A DNA stretch of 64,000 bases from Adiantum capillus-veneris (Eukaryota > Streptophyta > Polypodiopsida > Polypodiales > Pteridaceae): the NCBI GenBank assembly GCA_014529385.2, contig CM043957.1, positions 69,222,503-69,286,502 of the forward strand, read 5' to 3'. The number at the start of each line of letters is the position of its first letter. The stretch's first letter is position 1. Both the position numbers and the translations under genes were made by a program. The notes beneath the pieces are model-generated. The model was not told the DNA's origin and did not search any database. It saw nothing but the letters and a program-made list of their open reading frames with translations. Of the stretch, positions 12,774 to 22,900 are shown piece by piece.

Positions 12774-13213
12774 ATGGCTGACAACAACACAGATGTGTTC
12801 AAGATGTTTGCTACTGAGGATAGATTGGATGGGGACGATTACCCTATTTGGGCTTACATGGTGCAACATGTACTAGTATCAAAGGGAGTTTGGAACATTG
12901 TGCAGGGCATTGATGTACGTCCTAGTACTGTGGATGCAGGTGATGTTGAGGATGCTCTAGGTTTTGCTATCAAGGTTGCTGTTGTCAGAGCTGTTTTGCC
13001 TACGGCTTAGCCGGCTCATTGGGATGTAAGAGATGCGTAGGCTCATGCATTGATTGCATTGTCTATGAAGCGCACTATCACTCCTCATATATGTTCAACA
13101 AAATCTGCCAAACAGGCTTGGAATACTCTAGCAGGTCTTTATGCAAAGGTCTTTATGCAAGCCGCAATGAGGCTAAAATTGCTTTGCTGCATTGTCGAGA
13201 AGGTAAAGTAAGA
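12774..13213 (+). pseudogene. Ty1/copia gag, N-terminal half
   Basis: Frame from ATG 12,774 starts MADNNTDVFKMF and has the gag N-terminal pattern: LDGDDYPIWAYMVQHVL near residues 20-35, then later KQAWNTLAGLYA. Stops at 13,008-13,010 (TAG) and again in ...RDA*AHAL break the frame. A short tandem duplication of ggtctttatgcaa at about 13,134-13,160 shifts the frame before SRNEAKIALL. Gag would package element RNA in the cytoplasm. The frame ends abruptly near 13,213, where the Ty3/gypsy fragment begins. The zinc-knuckle half of gag resumes after 25,945. Confidence 0.88.
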
Positions 13214-15590
13214 ATATGTTACCCTTGAGATAAATAATAGGATGAGATAGAAAGCTTATTATTATAATTAGATATGCATATGTACAAAATGGAAAATATA
13301 TTTATGTATCTAAAAAGTCACAAGATAGATCTTGTAGCATTCGTTCCCACTATGTATGTGTCACAGCACGACATCCACCTCCTCTAAACCTGCACATCCT
13401 CTGGTATGTGCCACATATGATTTTTTTGTAGTTTCAATTCCCTTGTAGATCTTCCATGATTTCATCTTCATTGATAGCTTCCAACGCTTCATCTTCACTT
13501 TGATCTTCACCAGTGTTTTGCTCTTCCTCCTCCTCAACATCTTCTAGATCACTGTCTCCTCTTCTCTTAAACACTTTGATCCTTTTAATTGAAAGGTACC
13601 ATCTAGTTTAGACAAGATGTAAGTAGTATTTTCACATTTCTTACAACATACGGTCCAAACCATCTTTTTGAGAACTTACGCATAACTGGGTGTTGGTTAT
13701 CAAGGTTACTATCATACACTAAAACCTTTGTCAATTGCTCTACTCCTGATTTGATGTCGCTTATCAAAGTAGTCCTTGTTTTTCAACCTTGCATTTTTGA
13801 GCCATTCTTTTGCAGCCTCGATGTCTCCAGGTCTTCTTTCTAGTTGCCTTATGCGCAATGCAAGGAGACCTTCCCTACTAAGCCCCTCTTGCCAAGGTAG
13901 TACATTCCATGTGGGAATTGTATCTTCAATCAGCATTACTGGCTTTTGACCATACATCAGCTCCACAGGCATATAGCCAGTTACTAAGCTATGTGTGGTA
14001 CGATCAACCCATAAAGCATAGGCAACAGTTTTGGCCACTCACCAACTCTTCCTTCGCAAGCCTTGGCCAAAGCTTTGATGATAGAAGGATGCTCTCTTTC
14101 GCTCTTTCCATTGCCTTCAGGGTTGTGAGTTGTAGTAAGAGAAATCTTGATTCCTAATGTGGAAAAGAACTCTCTTGCTTCCTAGGCATCCAGTTCACCT
14201 CTGTCTGCAATGATCTTTCCCACACAACCATAACGAAAAATCACCTCATCAAGAAGTAATTTGCACACAGCTTCTGTGGTCTTAGCTCTTAATGCTCGCC
14301 CTTCAACCCGGTTAGTTAGGTCCTCTCGTGCAAGAACTAAGTATCTCATCTACCAGAGTCCTAAAGGCATTGCTACTAAATCCACAACCCATTTATAGTG
14401 CATGGCTAGTGGATATGTAGGGTGCAATCCATCACGATGTCGGACATTTGAATACATTTGACAAGTTACACACGACTTTACAAATTGAGATATATCTTTA
14501 TACATACCCTTCCACCAATACTTTTCTTTCAACTTGGAGAAGGTTGTCCACACACCCCTATGTCAAGCCCATAGACTCTCATGAAACTCTTGCATGAGCT
14601 TTACTTGAGTCTCTTTTTTACATATAATCGTTTGTGGTGTAACACCCTTTTTTTTAGGATGCTTCCACAAGAAACCATCCCTCAAAAAGTACCCATATGC
14701 TTTCCTGCGTATCCTCTTGAATTCTTGTTTAGACCAATCATCCTGTTTTGTTAGAGTACTCAAGTAGCTTCCAATAAGAAGCCAATCACCTTCATAAAGC
14801 TCTTTCAATAAAAATTCAAGTGGATTAGTCATGCAAACATTGTTACCTTTGACATGAGAGATAGAATAGAACTTTGTGCCCACATTATCTCCCTCATCAA
14901 TCATTTTTGACTCATCTTCATACCTTGCGCTTGATAGCATATCTATCATTGTATTGTCTTTACCTGCAATGTGCTTAAACTCGGGATTTAAGGACTTAAT
15001 GTAGGCAATCCACGGCAACATAGCAATGTCTGGCGTTGAGCAGCTTGTAATCATCCCAAGAAGTGGTAGAAAATCTTTTTCTACAACCACATATGCACCA
15101 ATTAGGTACTCTTTCCCATTTTTCAAGGTTTTAACCATACCCCATAACTCTCTCTTTATATGTCTATAGTTTCTTTGGCGAGCACTCAGTACCTTTGCTC
15201 CAAATCTTACCACATACCTGTGTCCTTCTTCGTCATCTTGCCCTATTGCCCATCCAATTCCTATAGGATTGGTGTCTACTGTCACAATTACTGGCCTTTG
15301 ACACGCATAGTCTACCTTTCTCAAAGTTGGTGCTGACTAGAGCAACTTCTTAGCTTTTTCATGGATTTTATATGTGCTTCTGTCCATTTAAACTTTTGAT
15401 TCTTTCTAAGCAGTTGATAAAGAGGATCAACTACATGTGCATAATGTGAAATCCAAATAACATAAAAGACACATGCTCCCAGAAACCTTCTAACCTCAGT
15501 GATGCTAGTGCATGTTTTTTTAATTCTTTGGATGGCATCTACCTTTGTTGGACAAGGTTTCCTACCATATGGGCCGCACATGGGGTTGAA
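13214..15590 (-). pseudogene. Ty3/gypsy fragment: RT end, RNase H, integrase, start of 3' LTR
   Basis: Read on the minus strand from 15,590, the order is the end of RT (GRKPCPTKVDAI), then RNase H (14,563-15,324: VDTNPIGIGWAIGQ, HIKRELWGM, IAGKDNTMIDML). The integrase zinc-binding region follows (WWKGMYKDISQFVKSCVTCQ, about 14,440-14,530). Next come a damaged integrase core (IIADRG..., TTHNPEGNGKSERGHPS, about 14,090-14,230) and a C-terminal acidic stretch (13,450-13,580). A purine-rich tract near 13,370-13,390 is followed by TGTGACAC, probably the start of the 3' LTR, which is cut off near 13,214. Frameshifts and stops occur throughout. Gag, protease and most of RT are missing. The fragment lies inside copia gag. 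Confidence 0.87.
15582..15590. repeat. Candidate 9-bp target-site duplication, left copy (GGGGTTGAA)
   Basis: GGGGTTGAA directly precedes the left end of the MULE, and the identical word follows the right end at 25,937-25,945. Nine bp is the usual length for Mutator-like elements. The left flank is gypsy sequence and the right flank copia gag, so the insertion site must have been at or beside that older junction. Confidence 0.65.
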
Positions 15591-15650
15591 GAGGGATCCC
15601 AAAATCCGAGCAAATATCTCCGAGCAAACACTTTTTCGAGCGACCTCATA
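15591..15650 (+). repeat. Left terminal inverted repeat of the MULE (degenerate)
   Basis: About 60 bp pairing imperfectly with 25,877-25,936. The shared core words are CGAGC, AAATAT, CGAGC and TCGAGCGA in the same order and spacing, allowing three single-base gaps. Confidence 0.65.
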
Positions 15651-15666
15651 CAAAAAAAAAATGTAA

Positions 15667-16110
15667 TTAATTCAAACTACATTAAACTATTATGATATTA
15701 AATAAGTTGACTTAGGCAATGTTGAGTGCATTCATGCATTTGATCACCTAAAAACACAAAAATTGAGGAAGAAATCACTACTAATTACAGGGCCTGCAGA
15801 CAAAAAAACATTTATGAAAAAGCTCACACTAAGTTTCAATTCAAAATACATTAAACTATTATGATATTAAATGAGTTGACTTAGGCAATGTTGAGTGCAT
15901 TCATGCATCTGATAACCTAAAAACACAAAAATTGAGGAAGCACTTGATATCACTACTAATTACAGGGCTTGCAGACAAAAAAATATTTATGAAAAAGCTC
16001 ACATTAAGTTTTACTACATTCTACTATTATGATATTAAATGAGTTGACTTAGGCAATGTCGAATCTGATAACCTAAAAACACAAAAATGATGAACCACTC
16101 TAAATCAACG
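15667..16110. repeat. Subterminal tandem repeats, left end of MULE (about 2.6 x 169 bp)
   Basis: Three units start near 15,667, 15,836 and 16,005. Each contains attatgatattaaat, gttgacttaggcaatg, cctaaaaacacaaaaa and gaaaaagctcaca; the third is incomplete. Subterminal repeats often bind MULE transposase, but this function is inferred. Confidence 0.9.
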
Positions 16111-16229
16111 GTAATTATAGTGCACTAACACAAAAAAAAAAAAAAAAACGTTCACACTATGTTTTATTTATTTGACACCTTGAAAAAAGTAAAGAACTTT
16201 AAAAACTATCGTAAAATATCTTGCATTGA

Positions 16230-16531
16230 TCAACAGCAAAATTGCAGCACTCTGAAGATTCTCTCGCATTGGATATTTACTCGCGAGCCCCCAAAGCCTG
16301 AACGACTTCCACTTTGGACAAAGCTGCCAGGTTGATAAACTCATGGACGTTTTATCTAATAAACTGGAGCTTGCATTCATCAACATCAAAATAGCAACAC
16401 GTTTATGATTTTCTAGCGTTGGATATTTAATCGCACACCTCCCAAAGCCTGAAAGAGTTCCACTTTTGTCAAAGCTGCTTGGTGGATAAACTCATGGGCT
16501 CTTTCATCTAACCCAAGCACTTGAAGAAACA
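16230..16531 (-). repeat. Tandem duplication of the transposase 3' coding end (2 x about 151 bp)
   Basis: The last ~120 coding bases of the transposase gene (16,413-16,531) recur diverged just downstream at about 16,230-16,380. Shared words include ggatatttaMtcgc, ccaaagcctgaa and agctgcYWGgttgataaactcatgg in a 151-bp register. The downstream copy yields a short minus frame (16,168-16,389) that is only this echo. Confidence 0.85.
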
Positions 16532-19500
16532 CATAGTATAAATGCTTGCATGGTATATATCCAAGCTTCTTACTTTCTCGCTTCTGAAAATCCTCGCATG
16601 TGCACCATGGAAAATCAGACAGTGTGACTGAGTAAGTTACCCTTTTCGCCAATGACCCCTCCGAATTAACGTAGAACATATGTGACTCATTACATACAAT
16701 GATTGCTTCTTTTACCAATTCTGCTGACATAGTCCTTCCCAAGTCAATCCTGCATTGGAACTCTTTGGTCAACTTAGATCTCCACTTAACAACCTTGCCC
16801 TCACGATATTTTGGGCGAAAAGCACTAGGTCTTCTGCTTGGAGCATGAGTGTCCTTGCCAGTTTTCAAACCCTCTGATGTGTCATGAAGCACAAATCCAC
16901 CAGCTTGTAGTAGATGCTCTGCTTCTGACAAATTCAATGTTGTTCCCTCTGCCACGGGCCATACTCCGGGCGCTGGTCCAGGAGGTCCCACAACCATCTC
17001 ATGGACTCTCCATGTATGCATGTTACTGGTATTGCAAAACCAAATAAATCCCTCTCTAACACCACTTGGGTTTGAGCTTGAACTGGGATATTGCCGACGT
17101 CCCCAAAAGCAAGGTGCTGGAACTCCATTCTTTACACCAAAAGAATTCTCATTTATAAACCGGTCGCATCGATTTCTCTGATCACCAACAACTCCAAAGC
17201 ATGTGACCTTGGACCCTGGCTATGTTCGTCTTATTGCCCACATACTCTTCGCTATTCTCATCTCAGGCCAAACGTTGATTACATTAGCTTCATCTCTTCG
17301 CTGTCGAGAACTACCAATGTCAACGGTTTCTGTGACAAATTCAGGCCTATGGCTGTCCTCATCAAGTTGTACTTCTGCGTCAACAAAGACTGGTCTTTTT
17401 TTTCTAATGCTCTTCTCTCTTGTGGAAATTCTATTCATTTCAAGACTATCGAAACCCATTTCCTCCATAGAAACATTAGCATAATCAGCTAGTTTTTTTG
17501 CAGTTGAAGCACCAGAAGTACGATGCTTAAAGCGCTCTGCCAAGTTTTCTAAGCCTGGTCCAACAAATGTACGAACACCTTTAAGATAGGCATTATATTT
17601 CACACTTTGTAGTACTGCCATTGACATGTCCACACCAGCTGCCTCGTACAAGTTGAGATTTTCCTTATAGCCAACATAAGCTCGCATGCTTGCATGCTTT
17701 GTCTCTGATAGATTTGTATTAGGGATAAAAATACCAAATTCATCTTGGGACAAAAATCTGCCCCCCCAATGCGACACTCTTACATCCCACCAAACTAACC
17801 ATGTTTCCAAACATGGAATCTCATCATGAATAGCATGACCAATGTTCCAAAAGCGACGTAGCTCCCCCTTGCAAATGTCAGCTTGATTCTCTGAAGGAGC
17901 ACACCTCCACTTGCGGCATAAGATTTTGTGCTCTTCTTGAGACGAAGGGAGAATACAGTTGGCTGTGTGTCGTATCATAGACTGCTCCCAATGAAAAGCA
18001 CATGATCTTTCTTTACTAGGTGTGACATTTTTGGCACCTCCAAAATAAACTGCGCGAACTGCAATCCAATTAGCATTAGCTTCATCTGCCATAAAGCCTC
18101 TAAACTCTGGCTTTTCAAAGCCTGCATCCTCGACAACTTTATTAAGCATTTTCCAAAATTCAATTTGAGCAAACTGGTTCTCAACATTAAACTCACAAGT
18201 AGCAATGGTCATTAACTCTCGCACAAATGGATCATAGACATGGGCAAACATGGTTGGCCATCCATTAACACGATGAAAATGATCAAAATGGATCCACATA
18301 CTTTCAAGGTTCCCACCTAGCCTCATTCTATTAACTAAGTCAACCCCACTACCAGGACCTTTCACAGACATCTTGAAAACATGTGGCTGTTGATCTCTCC
18401 CAAGTTGTCCTGGAAAAAGAACACTTTGTATGTAAGGATATCTGCTTTTACTCTTAAGGTCAATAACAGCCTCCAAACCTTTAGCAGAAATGTTCTTTGC
18501 TTTCTTTGCAGTCTCTAATGTTCTTTCAATTCTTCGTTTATTTGATAGTGGGGTGATTGTATCCAAAAAGGCGGCAAATTCATCATCACCTCTATCATTT
18601 GAAACAGGCTCACCTTCAACAACTAATTTTTCAAAAATAATGTCCTGAGTTGTCATGCGCTCCAACTGCTTTGGAGTTGTGAATGGTTCTAGAGTAGCAT
18701 GTTTCTTCAATAGTGCATCAATCTCAACCTCTGATGCTCTACATTTTCCTTCTCGACAAGGATGTTTGTGTTCCCCCAAATGAAGAACACATCTGGTGGC
18801 ATATAATTTATCTCTTGGCAAACAGTAGTAGATAATAGCAGGACAAATGGCGACACATTCTGGCACTTGAGAGCAATGCATACAACTTAAAGCTCCATAT
18901 TCTGGAGATACTATCCCACATGGTGGAGATTTTAATAATCGACCTTTCCATTGAACTTCATTACATATCCTGAGCCCAATGTAGTATAGGCAGTCAACAT
19001 TTATACATCTCAGATGTCCAGAACACCTGCTAAATCTGACAGCACCTATAAATGAATCTGAACTACAAGTGACATACTCTGTCCACAAATGACTATCATG
19101 CCGTTGTTCCATACCTGCCATTCCAAATGAGTCTCCAGGAGTCGGGAGCTCAAACCCGACATATCCATCATAGTGAGAAGGTAGCTCCTTTACTTTTAAA
19201 ATCTCTCCAATCTGACTTAGTGATTGAAATAAACTACTTTGTTTAGGCAAAGCCCGGATCATTTCAACTGCACTTTTGATGGGTTTTGAGGCTTCATCTA
19301 TTTCTGAGTCTAGGCGGATAGGAGCTTCAGAGGTACCGATACCAAGATTGATTACGCGGAATTTGTAGAACTGAGAGTATTCATGATCCAACAAATACCC
19401 CTCTCCCCCTCAGCTTATTGGAATCTCTTCCAACTTCACAAGATCACCTGATAATGTCAAAGGATGTAGGGTAAACTTTGCAGCCCCAAGTGCAAAGTGA

Positions 19501-19601
19501 CTTTTGATATTAGATGTTAAAAGCTCAATATGCCTTTTATCTGACATGATGACAAGCTTATGTGCTTTTGAAGGACCGTAAACAGTTACGTGTCTAGACA
19601 T
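16413..19601 (-). pseudogene. MULE transposase with GCM/WRKY-like zinc region and SWIM domain
   Basis: A single frame runs from ATG at 19,601 to 16,413 (1,062 residues), interrupted only by TGA at codon 64 (19,410-19,412) and TAG at codon 794 (17,220-17,222). Both are one transition from an ordinary codon. Residues about 193-281 form a Cys/His-rich region ending HLGEHKHPC, like the WRKY-GCM1 zinc fingers known in MULE transposases. The MULE catalytic core follows: an Asp in HVYDPF (about 457), GFMADEANANW (Asp about 506) and CAFHWEQSM (about 534). A SWIM zinc finger lies at 1,000-1,020 (CTC...CKH). It would cut and join DNA at the terminal repeats in the nucleus. There are no introns, unlike its divergent partner. 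The start is the first Met after an upstream stop. The family call is firm; the subfamily is unknown. Confidence 0.85.
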
Positions 19602-19922
19602 GTTCGTGAAAACAAACCGATGAGCAAGCCCGAAATGAATATTTTAAACAAAACATAAAAACAGAACGAGATACTCTATAATAATTTGTTCACGTGGGAG
19701 GTATCATTACACACAATGGCTCATCAATGCGACCAATCAATAAGATGTCGTCAATATCTTTTTTAAAGTTGCATAGTTGTGGAGTTTATTTATTATTCTC
19801 GCTGGTATTTATTTATTATTCTTGTATAAGTTTTTTAAAGTATATGTGTATTTATTAATCCTCTCTCTCTCTTATCGTTAGAAAACCTTTCTATTGTGTA
19901 ACCTAGCTACAGAGAAACAACA
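19602..19922. promoter_or_regulatory. Shared divergent promoter region of transposase and methyltransferase genes
   Basis: Only 321 bp separate the two divergent start codons. The stretch contains a G-box core CACGTG (19,691-19,696), a CCAAT word near 19,731-19,735 and AT-rich TATA-like words (for example tatatgtgtatttatta, about 19,840-19,857). A tctctctctct run lies near 19,863. The arrangement implies coordinated expression of both genes. Actual start sites are not determinable by eye. Confidence 0.55.
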
Positions 19923-22900
19923 ATGGCGGAGCGTCCTGCTCCACGAGCCTCCAACCGGTCCACGCCAAGGTCGTCCCCACGTCAGTCTCCTGCTCCAACT
20001 CGTTGAGGTCGCATTCCCAACGAGAGGTACTCGTTTGCTTTTGAAGTTCCTTGAACGCATCTGCGTCGGCGCAGGTCATTTGAGCCTATTTTTTGTGGCT
20101 TTCGTATGCGTGAATAGATTAGTGCTGATTTTAAATTTAATGCTTAAGCGAGTTCTCTTGAGTGCAAATAAGCGTAAGCCTGAGGGACCTGAGCCTAAGC
20201 GTAAGCGAGTACTCTTGAGTGAACAGTTGCCTGAGGGACCTGCGGCGGCGCAGATGTCTGCGGGACCTGCTGGTTTTCGTTTCAATGCATAAACGAGCAA
20301 TATTGAGTGGAAACAAGCACTGTTGACTTTAGTGTCATTAGCTTGGCTTAACGACCTGCGACGGCGCAGATGTCTGCGGACTACCGATTTTTATTTTAAT
20401 ATCATTAGTATCATTAGCTTATCTAAAGGACCTGCAGCGGCGCAAATGCCTGCGGACCTGCAGATTTTTTTTTAAATTTAATATCATTTGCTTGGCTAAA
20501 GGACCTGCGGCGGTGCAGATGTCTGCAGACCTCGAAGGAGATGATGTTGGCATAACTTGGAGGTCATGTGCTCAGAGTACGCGGTGTGTGAGAGAGAAAG
20601 AGAGGGTGAGACAGAGCGGCATGCAGCTAAATCAGGACCTGTCCAAGGGCGTGAAGGGACATTAAAAAGGCCACACAGTGGGTGGAATTTCCCCTCCACG
20701 TCATGCATTTCTACCCCTGCGTCGAGACTGATTTGGATGTGTAGAGAGAGAGAAACTGACAATATGGACATGCAGGGGGACTGCGTTTGGATGAGGCAGT
20801 TGTGTGGGCAATGGAGGAGATGCTCTCAATGAGCATGGGCTCCAGAATCTAGTGAATCGCGCTGAGAGCAGGGAGTCTTGTCATAGACTTCAGTGAGTCT
20901 GTGCAGCAAAACAACTAAACGTCGGAGGGTTTTGCGGTGCTGCAGATCAATTAGTGCTATTTAGAATTGGTAAAAATTAGCGCCAAACAGTATGCATTAG
21001 GAAAACATCGTTTTTCCAAATATACAAAAATCCTTTTCTTGATTTCGTTAAGAGGAAATTTAAGAAAATTTGATGTCCCCGGTTTCGAGTTTTTATGCTG
21101 CTTTTCTCTTTTTTGGAGCGAAATTTCTCCTTTTCCCATTGCTCTTTAAGTCATTAAATGTCAAATGTATATTAAATATGATGACTTTATTGTTTCTAAA
21201 TAACTTTTTGTCCAGTCCAAGATCTAGGGGTCGTTCAAGCAGGAGGGTGTTGGACTCTATGACAATTGGAACATATGATTCCACATATCAAATTAGCTCT
21301 GTTTCGGAGTCAGAAATTGGAGCAGGTCTAGAATTTGCAGAAGATGATGTTTTGTCTCCTGAGATGGGACAAGGCTCTTTGCATGATGTCAACCCCTTTT
21401 TGGCTGCTGAAGAATGTAATTTGCAGATTGTGCCCTGGGAGATAAGAGATGAGATTTCCGCAGCCAGTGGGCCAAAAGATGAATCGAATGCATTTACACA
21501 TAAAGGTGCTGATATTTTGGCTTCTACTAGACTCTTCAGCTGCTTCGAGTGCCCTCCTATTCCACTTTGCCGTCTCTATCCATATGCCAGAGTTCGAGGC
21601 TTGAGGGATGATTTAAGTGGTTTGAAGTCAGCCTTTGCAAAAGAAGGCTACATGCAAGAAAAAGGGTCTTTTATTGCTTCCCTGTGGTCATGTCAGAGAG
21701 AGGAAAAAATGGTCACAGGTGGGAAAAGCTTTTTTAATTTACTTAAATTCAAAGTATTTTGTTTTTAAAGTTACTTTGCATATGAACTTGTAATCTTATG
21801 TAGATGAGGTGACAAACGAGTGGGATCCTCTTTGGGTGGAGGTCAATGAAGAGTTTGAGATGGAGTTGTAGAGTAATCCAAGGTTGTCAAGTTTTGTGGG
21901 CCATATGTTCTATGTGTGGGAGGGTAACCATAGAACAGTGGCATGGACTCAAGCCATAAAAGAAAAATTTTCTACATCAAAAGATAAGCATTGCAGAGTT
22001 CTTTGTACAATTATTGATCCCACCAAAGTCCCTGAGATTGCTTTGCTAAGCAGCCTTCAGACAATGAACTTGTAAGTGCTCTTTTAAACTTTTGGGATTA
22101 CTGAGAATTGTCTTTTTTTAACAAAGTCAATGCAAATTTCTAAATCCTTTTGTTTGGTGTTACTAGCATGAATTCTCATTCTCTTGTTACTACACATCTT
22201 TGGGATGAGATTGTGAATTTGTCTCATATTTGTGCTGCCAATCATGACGTTTACCTGAAAGCTCTACCCGAGAAGGATCGAAAATTGATTGCAGATGTTA
22301 GAAAATACTATTCTAAGGGGCAGGAACCATGGTATCCTCTAACACGGAAATACCTTGCACGGCTTGTCTATGATGTAAGTGGAATGCTTTCTGTCTCTTT
22401 TGTGTTAAATGCCATGCAATTTTGAAATAAATATGTAATATTTATTTCTTTTGATAGGTGCAAATGACCAAGGAATACAACTCAAGGGTGGATCAGCTCT
22501 CTTGTGAGAGTTTGTTTGATGATGATTTAAAGAAAGAGCATGATAAAATATATCATGACCTCACTACAAAGTTCAGTGATAATATTGGGAAGGTATTCTT
22601 TCTTGTTGGCAAATTTTATAGTGTGAAAGATATGGTTTTAACGACAGATTTTTTAGAAGGTTGTTTTTTGGTGTTGTTAGCTTCTTAACATTTTGGACTC
22701 ACACTTGGGTTCGGATTGGCTAGCAAAAGTTTTGTCATTGAAATGGAACCCTGGAAGTTGGGCGACATTGGAGAAGATTAACTTAATTGTTGTTTTGGAT
22801 GCTCCAATTCAAAACAAGTTGGTGTGGTTGTCTCTTCTAGAGGCAGATAATCTCACTAGAGCTGCATATGGCATCAAAAAAGGAGACCATGTTTATAGAA

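Noticed and set aside
21070-21215. Upstream extension of the methyltransferase frame from 21,070 as its start
   Set aside because: A good acceptor at 21,211-21,215 joins in phase to an exon beginning at 19,923 in a strong start context. The 21,070 segment reads as intron.
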